Shown: positions 52,704-60,932, numbered from the stretch's first letter. The stretch: DNA of 64,000 nucleotides from Alloprevotella sp. Lung230 (GCF_014385435.1 NZ_JACSUD010000012.1:1-64000), one strand, 5' to 3'. The notes: generated by a model not told the origin, from the sequence alone. Numbers and translations are program-made.

Positions 52704-53003
52704 ATGCAGCGCTTTCTTCGCTTCCTCAACCTCCTCTGGTCCGGCCGCTGCTGGCTGACCACGCTTTTCTTCATTGTCGTTGTAGGCTTTGTCGACCACA
52801 ACAGTTTTCTCAATCTCTTCTTCCTGTTGCAGAAAAACAGCGAACTCAAAGAGGAGATTGCCTACTACGAACAGCAATATGCCGAAGACAGCAAAGCCCT
52901 CCGCCTGCTCAACACCTCGGCCGAGGCGGTGGAGAAGGTGGCGCGCGTCAATCTCCTCATGAAAAACGACAACGAAGACGTCTACGTCGTCGTCGAAGAA
53001 TAG
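52704..53003 (+). CDS. DivIC/FtsB-like septum formation protein
   Basis: The protein has 99 residues from the ATG at 52704. It has a single membrane segment (about residues 15-35) followed by a coiled coil (LQKNSELKEEIAYYEQQYAEDSKAL) and an acidic tail. This is the layout of FtsB/DivIC, a divisome linker. Assignment rests on topology and size. It is 10 nt after queF. Confidence 0.75.
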   Translation: MQRFLRFLNLLWSGRCWLTTLFFIVVVGFVDHNSFLNLFFLLQKNSELKEEIAYYEQQYAEDSKALRLLNTSAEAVEKVARVNLLMKNDNEDVYVVVEE

Positions 53004-53082
53004 TTGGTAAATCATTGGCCAATCCTTGTCAAAGCACCACTATCGAAGTTCAGTTGCAAAAATCTCCATTCCCCCACCGCTC

Positions 53083-53463
53083 GTGAAACCCCTCACCTCC
53101 CTCCAAAACCTCATCTACCAAATCGGTGGCATCCTGCTCATCGTGGGCGCCATTCTCCCCGTTGTTCCCTCCCTCACCGCCTTTGCGCCCTACGTCTTCA
53201 CCACGGGCAGCCTGATGTTTGCCACCATGCAACTGCAACAGCGCTACCAGGGGTGCGACATCACCGTGCGCCGCTTGCGTCGGCAGCAAATCGTGGGCGC
53301 ATTTCTGCTCCTCATCTCTGCCTGCTTGATGCTGATGAAGTGGTTTCACCTCGGTCCGCTCCGTGGCGACGAATGGAAACTCACGTTGGCCATCGCCGCC
53401 CTCTTGCAACTTTACACCGCTTTCCGTCTGCCAGCTGCTCTTCGTAAGTCGGAGGAACAATAG
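53083..53463 (+). CDS. small membrane protein, unknown
   Basis: The protein has 126 residues from a GTG at 53083; a TTG at 53026 would add 19 residues without hydrophobic character. Three or four hydrophobic segments (IYQIGGILLIVGAILPVV, YVFTTGSLMFATMQL, VGAFLLLISACLMLM, LTLAIAALLQLYTAF) indicate an integral membrane protein. Similar small proteins accompany divIC-like genes in Bacteroidales. No function is known to me. Confidence 0.65.
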   Translation: MKPLTSLQNLIYQIGGILLIVGAILPVVPSLTAFAPYVFTTGSLMFATMQLQQRYQGCDITVRRLRRQQIVGAFLLLISACLMLMKWFHLGPLRGDEWKLTLAIAALLQLYTAFRLPAALRKSEEQ

Positions 53464-53490
53464 CATCTACCTCTTCGCAGAAGACGTAAG

Positions 53491-53540
53491 AAAGACTGTG
53501 CTCCACCTTTCACCGGGTGGAACACAGTCTTTCTTTTTTG
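53491..53540 (+). terminator. terminator of the lysS-divIC run
   Basis: AAAGACTGTG-TCCACC pairs with GGTGGA-CACAGTCTTT (one internal mismatch), followed by a T-run. It also faces the minus-strand gene at 53676. Confidence 0.8.
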
Positions 53541-53675
53541 GGCAATGGCAAAAAAGAGACCTTCTCTTCAAGCCGCGGAAAAGCAGCATAAGAGCCATCA
53601 CCTCTTGCAAAAACAAAGCGATGCACAACATTCATTGCACATCGCTCGTCTATCCAAAGAGGCGGGAGAAGAAGA

Positions 53676-53936
53676 TTACTTCTTGTCGCAGGCTTTCTTG
53701 TCACAAGCCTTCTTGTCGCCCTTGCAGCACTTCTTTTCACCGGCTTTCTTATCGCAGGCTTTCTTGTCGCAAGCCTTCTTGTCGCAGGTTTTCTTGTCGT
53801 CTTTCTTGCCGTCACAGGCCTTCTTGCAGCAAGTCTTTTCTTCCTTCTTCTGTTCTTGGGGAGCTTGTGCCATTGCGCTGACACCGAAAGAGAGCATACC
53901 AACGAGGAGGAGGCTCTTGATTACATTGAGTTTCAT
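53676..53936 (-). CDS. exported Cys/Lys-rich repeat protein
   Basis: The protein has 86 residues. The signal peptide MKLNVIKSLLLVGMLSFGVSAMA is cut near AQA (residue 24). The mature part is almost only Lys, Cys, Asp, Ala and Gly, built on repeated KKACDK units: five exact (A)CDKKACDKK-type repeats plus CCKK and KKCCKG. Thirteen Cys in about 60 residues suggest metal binding or extensive disulfides. A strong promoter (53986-54017) lies upstream. Functional family not recognised; similar low-complexity exported proteins occur in Bacteroidota. Confidence 0.75.
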   Translation of the reverse strand: MKLNVIKSLLLVGMLSFGVSAMAQAPQEQKKEEKTCCKKACDGKKDDKKTCDKKACDKKACDKKAGEKKCCKGDKKACDKKACDKK

Positions 53937-53985
53937 AGAGATAATATTTTTGATGATTTACGATACGAACTATCCGTATCCGCTA

Positions 53986-54017
53986 CAAAAGTATTTCTTT
54001 TTGCTCAAATCACCAAA
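53986..54017 (-). promoter_or_regulatory. promoter of the Cys/Lys-rich protein
   Basis: On the minus strand TTTG (54014-54017), 20 nt, TACTTTTG (53986-53993). Confidence 0.75.
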
Positions 54018-54109
54018 CAAACCACCGACGAACTTCGTTTTTTTGAGTTTTATATGCAGGTGTAGAGTTTTGTTTAGAAAATCGACCTTTTTCCGTGGAC
54101 GCCTTGCGA

Positions 54110-54592
54110 CTATTTTCTACTCGTCGGTCGAAGCGTTTCGAGCAGTTGTGTGCAGGCATCGTCGCAGAGGTCGATGACCAAGTCGAAGTCGGCCGCATCG
54201 CCATAATAGGGATCGGGAATGGAGGCGTAATCCGGATGGTGTGTGAGATAGTCGGAGAGCAACACCACCCGCTCCATATCCTCGGGGCGGGGCGCGAGGT
54301 TGCGCAAGCGGCGCAGATTGTCGGCATCCATCGCCACAATGAGATCGAAACGTTGGAAATCGGCCGCCTGCATCGGTCGGGAGCGATGAGTGAGGCGCAG
54401 CCCTCGATGGGCGGCAGCAGTGCGCATACGGACATCGGGAAGTTCTCCCTCGTGATAGTCAATCATGCCGGCAGAGTCGATGTGAGGAAAGTGGGCTTCG
54501 AGTTGCGCTTGTTTCACCTTTTGTCGAAACACCTCCTCCGCCAAGGGAGAACGACAGATGTTGCCCAAACAGATAAAGAGGATGTTCATCAT
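54110..54592 (-). CDS. low-molecular-weight protein-tyrosine phosphatase
   Basis: The protein has 160 residues. The P-loop FICLGNICRSPLAEEVF holds the nucleophilic Cys at about residue 8, and the general acid is in IPDPYYGDAADFD. The two ATG codons at 54592 and 54589 overlap the acetyltransferase stop. These phosphatases often control tyrosine kinases of polysaccharide export or arginine phosphorylation, but no kinase is nearby. Confidence 0.93.
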   Translation of the reverse strand: MMNILFICLGNICRSPLAEEVFRQKVKQAQLEAHFPHIDSAGMIDYHEGELPDVRMRTAAAHRGLRLTHRSRPMQAADFQRFDLIVAMDADNLRRLRNLAPRPEDMERVVLLSDYLTHHPDYASIPDPYYGDAADFDLVIDLCDDACTQLLETLRPTSRK

Positions 54593-55164
54593 CAAGAGAG
54601 ATTAGAGGGATTAGACAGTGTGCGCACCACGCGGCAGGGGTTGCCCACGGCCACCGAGTTGTCGGGGATGTCGCGCACCACCACGCTGCCGGCTCCGATG
54701 GTCACATTGTGGCCGATGGTCACGCCCGGCAGGATGGTCGTGCCGCCGCCAATCCATACGTTGTCGCCGATGGTCACAGGACGTGCCCACTCGCGACGCG
54801 AGTTGCGCTCCTCCACGTTCGTACTGTGGCAGGCGGTGTAGATGCTCACATTCGGCCCGATGAAGCAGTCGTCGCCGATGGTGACGCGCGCTTCGTCGAG
54901 AATGACGAGGTTGAAATTGGCAAAGAAGCGTTCGCCCACCGAGATGTTGCAGCCATAGTCGCAACGGAAAGGCTGATTGATGTTGATTTCTTCGCCCGTC
55001 CGCCCGAGGATAGACTTGATGAGGACGGTGCGTTCCGCGAGTTGCGAGGGACGCAGCGCGTTGTAGTCGTAGAGCGCATCGTGGCAGTCCACGATGTGCC
55101 CCACCAACTCCGGGTCGGCCGCATCGTAAACGTGCCCGGCAAGCATTTTTTCTTCTTCGGTCAT
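54592..55164 (-). CDS. maltose/galactoside O-acetyltransferase family protein
   Basis: The protein has 190 residues from the ATG at 55164 (frame open to 55263). The N-terminal Maa domain TEEEKMLAGHVYDAADPEL is followed by a left-handed beta helix with hexapeptide repeats: DYGCNISVGERFFANFNLVILDEARVTIGDDCFIGPNV, IGDNVWIGGGTTILPGVTIG. Catalytic His in YTACHSTN. It acetylates sugars with acetyl-CoA; the physiological acceptor is not established. Translationally overlaps the phosphatase gene. Confidence 0.93.
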   Translation of the reverse strand: MTEEEKMLAGHVYDAADPELVGHIVDCHDALYDYNALRPSQLAERTVLIKSILGRTGEEININQPFRCDYGCNISVGERFFANFNLVILDEARVTIGDDCFIGPNVSIYTACHSTNVEERNSRREWARPVTIGDNVWIGGGTTILPGVTIGHNVTIGAGSVVVRDIPDNSVAVGNPCRVVRTLSNPSNLS

Positions 55165-55196
55165 GATCTTCAAGTTCGTTTTTGTGTGCAGTTTTT

Positions 55197-55781
55197 TCAA
55201 AGTCTCTTTTTCGCCATCGCTTTCAACGCATTGCGTTGAGCCGCAGCGATCGCCGGCGAACAAGGGGCGTCATCGAGCCCATGCAGGAGCGCCTTCAGTT
55301 CGCATTGCACTTCTGGAAAATGGTGGGTGATTACCATCGCCAGTTTGATGCAAAGGGCAGGAAGATGCGTGTTTTCTTCGGTCGGTGCAATGCGCTGCAT
55401 GCAGAAGTCGAGCAACTTCATGAGCGTGGGCGAAAGGCGGGCTTCAGCCTGTGCCGGTGTGAGCGACCGCGGCAGGAACTGTTCCAGCAGGTGGAGCACT
55501 GTGGTGAGCCAAAGACGCCGCAGGGTGCTGTCGTGAGTGTTCATCGCACAATCTGCCAGCCCCTCGAGGTGCGGTCGTAGGCGCAAGAGCGTCTTCCCCT
55601 TCAAGTGGGAGGCCACCCAAGCCGCGTTGATGGTGCAACGCCCTTCGTTGCCCAGCAGGAGTTTGAGCCAAGCGGCCCATAAGTCGGAAGAGGCCGCCGC
55701 TTCAAGCCGAGCACAAGTCTGCTTGACTTCCAGCAGCGTGAAGCGGTGGTCGAAGGTGGAGAGAAGTGGTGAGGTCTTCAT
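55197..55781 (-). CDS. hypothetical helical protein
   Basis: The protein has 194 residues, no signal peptide and no membrane segment. Predicted helices are regular (LWAAWLKLLLGNEGRCTINAAW, LRRLWLTTVLHLLEQFLP, LSPTLMKLLDFCMQRI), resembling HEAT-like repeats. I do not recognise a family. Its ATG is 24 nt from the end of palindromic element D, so its promoter must lie in or beyond that element. It precedes the acetyltransferase-phosphatase pair by 32 nt and may be co-transcribed. Confidence 0.65.
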   Translation of the reverse strand: MKTSPLLSTFDHRFTLLEVKQTCARLEAAASSDLWAAWLKLLLGNEGRCTINAAWVASHLKGKTLLRLRPHLEGLADCAMNTHDSTLRRLWLTTVLHLLEQFLPRSLTPAQAEARLSPTLMKLLDFCMQRIAPTEENTHLPALCIKLAMVITHHFPEVQCELKALLHGLDDAPCSPAIAAAQRNALKAMAKKRL

Positions 55782-55804
55782 TAGGGAAGCGGGTACGTTT
55801 CTTT

Positions 55805-56088
55805 ACGCGCGTGCGCGTATACACTCTATATAGTGTGCGTTTTTTGCCTTCACTCCTTCACCGATAGTAGAAATCTTTTGATTTTCAGGAAGTTTCGGGT
55901 GAAGGCAAATCTTTCCTTTGCCTTCACCCGAAGCCCAATTCCGTATTCTCTAAGTGTGATAGGCACTTGGGGGAGAACAGAATTTGCTTTCACCAATAGG
56001 CTGTTGATAATCAGTGTATTAAATCGAAAGGTGAAGGCAGTGAAGGAAAAAAACACAAACTATAATAGTGTACGCGCGTGCGCGCGAG
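55805..56088. repeat. palindromic TTCACC element, copy D
   Basis: The left end is ACGCGCGTGCGCGTATACACT, here one base short of the CTC seen elsewhere; the right end is GTACGCGCGTGCGCGCGAG. Boxes are GCCTTCACTCCTTCACC (to 55862), GGTGAAGGC (55898-55906), GCCTTCACC (55920-55928), GCTTTCACC (55986-55994) and GGTGAAGGCAGTGAAGG (from 56030). Spacers 55863-55897 and 55995-56029 are 35 nt each. Confidence 0.8.
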
Positions 56089-56161
56089 GGAAAATAAGGC
56101 GAAAGTCCGGCGCTTGCCGTGGTGGCAAGCCGGCAGCGACATCGAGGGGTGCAGCGAAAAC

Positions 56162-56224
56162 TACCTCAGAGATAAATTCACCCGGCTCAGAGATAGAAAG
56201 AACTACCTCTGAGGTAGATGCGGT
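56162..56224. repeat. three-unit 21-bp CTCAGAG array, copy D
   Basis: Three 21-bp units contain TACCTCAGAGATA, CGGCTCAGAGATAG and TACCTCTGAGGTAG, 73 nt after element D. Confidence 0.8.
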
Positions 56225-56269
56225 CCACCCTGAGAACGAAGATTCCGGCAAAGTCAGATACTCCCCCCA

Positions 56270-56324
56270 AAAAAAACATCAGCATGCGTAGAGGAGAAAG
56301 CAAATTTCCCCCTCTACGCATGCT
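56270..56324 (-). terminator. terminator of argR
   Basis: AGCATGCGTAGAGG (56281-56294) pairs with CCTCTACGCATGCT (56311-56324); the minus strand then reads a T8 run. Confidence 0.85.
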
Positions 56325-56390
56325 GAACGATGTGCCACAAGATGGTCCATCCCGGCTGTGCGTGAGGGCGGGACGGCAGGATGGGGCAGA

Positions 56391-56873
56391 TTAGAGCAGG
56401 ATACTCTTGACCGCGGGCAGTACCACGGCCAGTTCATCAATCACCTGTTGGCGGTCTACACCTTCGCGCATGATGGCCAAGATGGTGTCGTCGCCGGCAA
56501 GAGTACCGCAGATGGTCTCAAAGCGGTGGCTGTCGATTTCGGTGGTGATGCCGGCGGCATAGCCGGGACGAGTGTGCATCACAACGATGTTGCCGGAAAA
56601 CTCCAATCCCAAGAATCCGGTGTTGCGCAGAAACTCGGGCACATCGGCCGAGATTTTGCGGCGGTAGAGGGGGTTTTCGGGCAGGATGTAGCGATAGCCG
56701 CTCATGCTGGCCACTTTCGCCGCCTTGAGTTTTTGCAAGTCGCGCGAGAGGGTGGCTTGTGTCACTTTGTAGCCTTCGGCAGCCAATTCTTTGAGCAGCG
56801 CTTCTTGGCTGCCGATTTCGGTGTTGGTCAGGATGAGGCGGAGCACCTCCATGCGGTCACTTCTTGATTTCAT
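56391..56873 (-). CDS. argR: arginine repressor
   Basis: ArgR represses arginine synthesis with arginine as corepressor. The protein has 160 residues. The N-terminal winged helix is RMEVLRLILTNTEIGSQEALLKELAAEGYKVTQATLSRDLQKLKAAKV, and the C-terminal oligomerisation/arginine domain contains GYAAGITTEID and TLAGDDTILAIMRE. The gene stands alone with its own -7 box (CAAAAATA at 56902-56909, minus) and terminator. No clear ARG-box pair was found upstream. Confidence 0.95.
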   Translation of the reverse strand: MKSRSDRMEVLRLILTNTEIGSQEALLKELAAEGYKVTQATLSRDLQKLKAAKVASMSGYRYILPENPLYRRKISADVPEFLRNTGFLGLEFSGNIVVMHTRPGYAAGITTEIDSHRFETICGTLAGDDTILAIMREGVDRQQVIDELAVVLPAVKSILL

Positions 56874-57198
56874 ATTCGCAGAATTGTGGTTTTATACGTT
56901 GCAAAAATACTATTTTTTTCTTACATACGAAGCTTTATATGCGCAAAAATAGTTTTTTCTTCCGAAATCAATGGGTTTTCTCGGCATTCTATCTTGTTTT
57001 ATCTTAAAAAAGCGCAACCGGAAAATGTATAATTCGCGGGGTGTATGGTGTCCTCAATGCTGCACAGTCTTTCCGAAGTCCCTCGCATAGCAAAGTTTAG
57101 ACCGATATTCTCTCCTTACCGCAGGGGGTAAAAAGTAGTGAATATCGATGTCCAAAGCCTTATCTCCTGAGGTCAGAGTTCCGTACGCGTTAGTGGCC

Positions 57199-57308
57199 CG
57201 ATGGGCGTCCCCTCCGGGGTGTTCCCTTCGGCATTGGATCGTCCGTAGGTTCGTCGTGCTTCGTCTTCCTCGCCTACGACTCATCAGATGCCCCCCCCCT
57301 TCGGGGCG
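57199..57308 (+). repeat. GC-rich interspersed repeat, copy 3
   Basis: Shares GATGGGCGTCCCC, TTCCCTTCGGCATTGGA, TCCGTAGGTTCGTCGT, CTCGCCTACG and CCTTCGGGG with the other two copies. Confidence 0.65.
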
Positions 57309-57519
57309 GAAGTCGTTAATGTCCTCTGCTGCCATTGGTTGCACTCTAGTATTGTTCTAACGGAAGATGTACTTCAAAAGAGAAAAAGAGAATGTGTCCC
57401 AATTCGATGGTTGGAGCATGTTCTTTTTTCTTTTGTGGTAGAAATCTGAAGAAGAAGGGTTGAGAGAGGTGACTTTTGAGGCGTTTTTTGCGGTGAAAGG
57501 CGAAAAAAGCAGCTTTTCC

Positions 57520-57551
57520 TTTGGGAGAAAACAAAAAAGTATGTACTTTTG
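57520..57551 (+). promoter_or_regulatory. promoter of tRNA-Gln
   Basis: TTTG (57520-57523), 20 nt, TACTTTTG (57544-57551). Confidence 0.75.
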
Positions 57552-57591
57552 CAGTCGTATTCGAGAGGGCATCTCGAACATCCTTTTTGAT

Positions 57592-57662
57592 TGGGGTATG
57601 GTGTAATGGTAACACTGCAGATTCTGGTCCTGCCTTTCCTGGTTCGAATCCGGGTACCCCAA
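57592..57662 (+). tRNA. tRNA-Gln (anticodon CUG)
   Basis: A 71-nt tRNA: acceptor TGGGGTA/TACCCCA with discriminator A, D arm GTGTAATGGTAACAC, anticodon loop TTCTGGT giving CTG, T arm CCTGGTTCGAATCCGGG. The last anticodon-stem pair is A-C. No encoded CCA. A hairpin GGCAACGATG/CATCGTTGCC with a T-run follows at 57670-57698. Confidence 0.93.
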
Positions 57663-57668
57663 CACCAG

Positions 57669-57700
57669 AGGCAACGATGACGCATCGTTGCCTCTTTTCG
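57669..57700 (+). terminator. terminator of tRNA-Gln
   Basis: AGGCAACGATG pairs with CATCGTTGCCT around ACG, then CTTTT. Confidence 0.75.
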
Positions 57701-57795
57701 ATTTCAGGTGCTCCGAGACACTGGTGGGCACCCCCCTTTGCTCAGCAGCAATACATCTCGAAATATCAATAATCACCCAAACATAAAGCATCATT

Positions 57796-58587
57796 ATGAG
57801 TTTAGGAACTTGGTTAGGCGGCGCAGTCGGCTTCTTTGCTTTCGGCCCTTTGGGGGCTTTGGCCGGTGCGGTGCTGGGACACTTTGCCGAACAAATGTTT
57901 TCCGGGGCGGAACTTTCGCCCGACAACGATAATGCGTGGGAGGCCGAGGCCGAGCAACGCCACTATTCAGAGGCCGAGCAACGCAGCGGTTTCCTCTTTT
58001 CGCTTCTGGTGCTGGCGGCCTACATCGTGCAGGCCGATGGGCGTATCATGCACAGCGAGATGGAAACCGTGCGCCGCTTCCTGCGCGCCAATTTCGGAGC
58101 GGAGGGCGAGCGCGAAGGCGAAGAAATCCTGCACCGCCTGTTTGATTTGCGCAAACACAACGCCCCCAATCTCTACGAACGCTATGTGGCCGACAGCTGC
58201 CGACAAATGGCCTTGTCGCTCTCTTACGAACAGCGCTTGCAGCTCCTCGCCTTCTTGGTCGAAATCGCCAAAGCCGACGGGCAGATGGCCGCGAGCGAGC
58301 TCGCGGCTTTACGCCGGGTGTCGGCCGGTCTGGGCATGACGCCTGACGAAGTGGACTCGCTGCTCAATCTGGGTGGGAACACCCTCGATGCCGCCTACAA
58401 AGTGCTGGAAGTAGCCCCCACGGCCTCTGATGAAGAGGTACGGAAAGCTTACAAGCGCCTGGCTCTCAAGCATCACCCCGACCGCGTGGCCACACTGGGA
58501 GAAGACATCCGCCGCGCCGCCGAACGAAAGTTTCAAGAGCTCGGCGAAGCCAAAGATCGCATCTATAAAGCACGCGGCATGCGCTAA
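57796..58587 (+). CDS. TerB-like / DnaJ-domain protein (DjlA-like)
   Basis: The protein has 263 residues. A Gly-rich N-terminal hydrophobic segment (LGGAVGFFAFGPLGALAGAVLGHFA) may insert in the membrane. A TerB-like helical domain spans about 60-180 (LAAYIVQADGRIMHSEMETVRRFL and FLVEIAKADGQMAASELAAL repeats). The C-terminal J domain contains DEEVRKAYKRLALKHHPDRV with the HPD motif. This order matches DjlA-type DnaK cochaperones. Confidence 0.92.
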   Translation: MSLGTWLGGAVGFFAFGPLGALAGAVLGHFAEQMFSGAELSPDNDNAWEAEAEQRHYSEAEQRSGFLFSLLVLAAYIVQADGRIMHSEMETVRRFLRANFGAEGEREGEEILHRLFDLRKHNAPNLYERYVADSCRQMALSLSYEQRLQLLAFLVEIAKADGQMAASELAALRRVSAGLGMTPDEVDSLLNLGGNTLDAAYKVLEVAPTASDEEVRKAYKRLALKHHPDRVATLGEDIRRAAERKFQELGEAKDRIYKARGMR

Positions 58588-58655
58588 TCTCCTCCTCACC
58601 ACGCTTCGGTGAGCAGACTCCCATCAGCAAGACTTACCTTTTCAAATCGACGCCT

Positions 58656-60932
58656 ATGCACGCCCTTCCCCATCTCATTTCCGACCTTGCCCTCATCCTC
58701 ATTGTAGCAGGTGCTGTCACGTTGCTCTTCAAACGTCTGCATCAACCTTTGGTGTTGGGCTATATCGTGGCCGGTTTCTTGGCCGGCCCTCATTTCTCGC
58801 TGGTACCCACAGTGCGCGACCTCAGTTCGATTGAAACTTGGAGCAACATCGGCGTCATCTTCCTCATGTTTACTCTTGGGTTGGAGTTTTCTATGAAAAA
58901 AATCGTCAAGATGGGGCTTCGTCCCATTTTAGCAGCCTGCTTGGTGATGGGAAGTATGATTGGAGTGGGCAATGCCGTGGGTTGGTCGTTCGGCTGGAGC
59001 AGCACCGACTGTTTGTTTTTAGGCGGTATGCTGGCGATGTCGTCGACCACGATTATCTACAAAGCGTTTGACGAACTGGGGTTGCGTCAGCGCAAGTTTG
59101 CCGGCGAAGTGCTTTCGGTGCTCATCCTTGAAGACATTTTGGGCATCTTACTCATGGTCATTCTTTCGGCTACCGCTGCCTCTCAGCAATTTCAAGGAGC
59201 GGCACTTGTGACCAGCCTTTTATCCTTAGGCTTCTTCTTGGTGTTGTGGTTTGTCGTGGGCATCTATCTCATCCCTTGGATGCTCAAAAAGACCCGTCCG
59301 CTGATGAACGGCGAAACGCTGCTTATCGTGGCTATCGGTCTGTGTTTTCTGCTGGTGGTATTGGCCGATAAAGCCGGCTATTCCGCAGCGTTCGGTGCCT
59401 TTATGATGGGAAGTATTTTGGCCGAAACGGTCGAAGCCGAGAGTATAGAGCGTGTGGTAGCTCCGGTAAAAGACCTGTTTGGCGCCATCTTCTTCGTATC
59501 GGTGGGTATGCTGGTCGACCCCAAGGTGTTGATTGAATACGGCCCTGCCATTGCCGCAATCACCATAGCCATCCTTTTGGGGCAATCCGTTCTGGGCAGT
59601 GGTGCTTTTCTCGTGGCCGGCCACCCCTTGCGCGTGGCGATGCGCTGCGGTTTCTCGTTGGCACAGATCGGTGAATTTGCGTTTATCATCGCCGCGCTGG
59701 GCGTATCATTGGGAGTAACGAGCAGTTTCCTCTACCCTGTTGTGGTGGCAGTGAGCATTATCACCACTTTCCTTACGCCCTACATGATAAAAGCGGCCGA
59801 ACCCACTTATGCGCTCCTTGAACGCGGACTGCCTCGGTCTGTCCGTCGACTGGTGCGGGAGCGTGAAGACAATCTGCGCTCTGAGGAAAACCGCGATTTG
59901 GAGCAAAGCCTCACTCCTCTCACGGCTTGGATGCGCTATCTTCGTGCGGTGATTGTGCAAACGGGGGTTTTTCTCGTATTGAGCATTGCCACCATTGCCA
60001 TTGCCTTCTCCTCCATCCTCCCCATTTCCCGCCAACTGCTGACCCACTGGCCGGGTAATATCCTCACCGGTGTGCTCACGCTGATGCTGCTCGGACTCTT
60101 TCTGCGCCCCATCGTGATGCGTAAGAATCACACTGCTATGGCCAAATTCATTGCACGGAAACGTCAAGGGCGGCTGCTGTTGTGGTTGTTGGGCGGGGTA
60201 CGTTTCGCCATAGCCACAGCCGTAGTGGTCTATGTGCTCGAATTTCTCTCTCCCTTTCGCTGGTACTACCATATTTTAGCGGCCATGGTCGTAGTATTGC
60301 TCTTCATACGTCTGCGTCGGGTCAAATACTACAGCATCCGTATGGAGCGTAAGTTCATTCACAACCTTCGTCAGCGTGAGGTGGCCGAACGTCGCCGCAA
60401 CAGCGATACAGCCTATGTCGGCCGCTTAGCCGCGCGCGATGTGCACTTTGCCCGCCTCGTCGTCCCCACCTGCTCTCGTTGGGGCGGCCGTTCGCTGATG
60501 GAACTCGATTTCACCCAGCGCGACGGTATCTTGGTAGCGGCCATCTTGCGACAAGAACAACGCATCAACACCCCCGCAGGCTATAACCGCATCTACCCCG
60601 GCGATGTGCTTGAGGTGATTGCCGACGACCAAAGCCTCGAAGCATTTACCCAACGGATGCAGCGCGAAGTCAATGTGCTTCCCTCGGCCGATGGTGCCGA
60701 TCACACCCTCCGTCTACGTCGTTTCCGTATCCCTTCGGCCTGCAACTTGGTAGGGCTGAGCGTAGCCGAGAGCGGCATCCGCGACCGCTTTCATTGCATG
60801 TTGGTGGGCTTTGAGGACGAAGACGGCAACATTGCCATCGCTACAGCTCGGCAAGTCATTGAGCGCCACGCCACCCTTTGGTTGGTCGGCGAAGAGCAAC
60901 ATCTTCACTCTTTTGCGAAATACTTGGTATAA
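58656..60932 (+). CDS. CPA2-family cation:proton antiporter with TrkA-C domains
   Basis: The protein has 758 residues. The first 385 form a Na+/H+ exchanger domain of about 12 membrane segments (LIVAGAVTLLFKRLHQPLVLGYIVAGFLAGP, SMKKIVKMGLRP, LILEDILGILLMVIL). A second group of four or so membrane segments (about 425-570) follows, then cytoplasmic RCK_C/TrkA-C regions (about 600-758) with SRWGGRSLMELDFTQRDGILVAAILR and YPGDVLEVIADDQSLEAF. No TrkA-N NAD-binding domain is seen. The likely role is K+ or Na+ efflux and pH control; the ion is not certain. Confidence 0.9.
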   Translation: MHALPHLISDLALILIVAGAVTLLFKRLHQPLVLGYIVAGFLAGPHFSLVPTVRDLSSIETWSNIGVIFLMFTLGLEFSMKKIVKMGLRPILAACLVMGSMIGVGNAVGWSFGWSSTDCLFLGGMLAMSSTTIIYKAFDELGLRQRKFAGEVLSVLILEDILGILLMVILSATAASQQFQGAALVTSLLSLGFFLVLWFVVGIYLIPWMLKKTRPLMNGETLLIVAIGLCFLLVVLADKAGYSAAFGAFMMGSILAETVEAESIERVVAPVKDLFGAIFFVSVGMLVDPKVLIEYGPAIAAITIAILLGQSVLGSGAFLVAGHPLRVAMRCGFSLAQIGEFAFIIAALGVSLGVTSSFLYPVVVAVSIITTFLTPYMIKAAEPTYALLERGLPRSVRRLVREREDNLRSEENRDLEQSLTPLTAWMRYLRAVIVQTGVFLVLSIATIAIAFSSILPISRQLLTHWPGNILTGVLTLMLLGLFLRPIVMRKNHTAMAKFIARKRQGRLLLWLLGGVRFAIATAVVVYVLEFLSPFRWYYHILAAMVVVLLFIRLRRVKYYSIRMERKFIHNLRQREVAERRRNSDTAYVGRLAARDVHFARLVVPTCSRWGGRSLMELDFTQRDGILVAAILRQEQRINTPAGYNRIYPGDVLEVIADDQSLEAFTQRMQREVNVLPSADGADHTLRLRRFRIPSACNLVGLSVAESGIRDRFHCMLVGFEDEDGNIAIATARQVIERHATLWLVGEEQHLHSFAKYLV

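Larger units (their letters stand above)
56874..57591. other. intergenic region between argR and tRNA-Gln
   Basis: It holds the argR -7 box (56902-56909), a GC-rich repeat (57199-57308) and the tRNA-Gln promoter. In 56910-57198 and 57309-57519 I see no gene, only short inverted words such as GATATTC/GAATATC. Confidence 0.6.

Noticed and set aside
53545-54177. 210-codon plus-strand frame with LSQAF repeats
   Set aside because: It is the antisense of the Cys/Lys-rich exported gene, which has a signal peptide and a consensus promoter.
56880-56960. ARG-box operator upstream of argR
   Set aside because: The AT-rich stretch contains no pair of sites close enough to the ARG-box consensus to support autoregulation.
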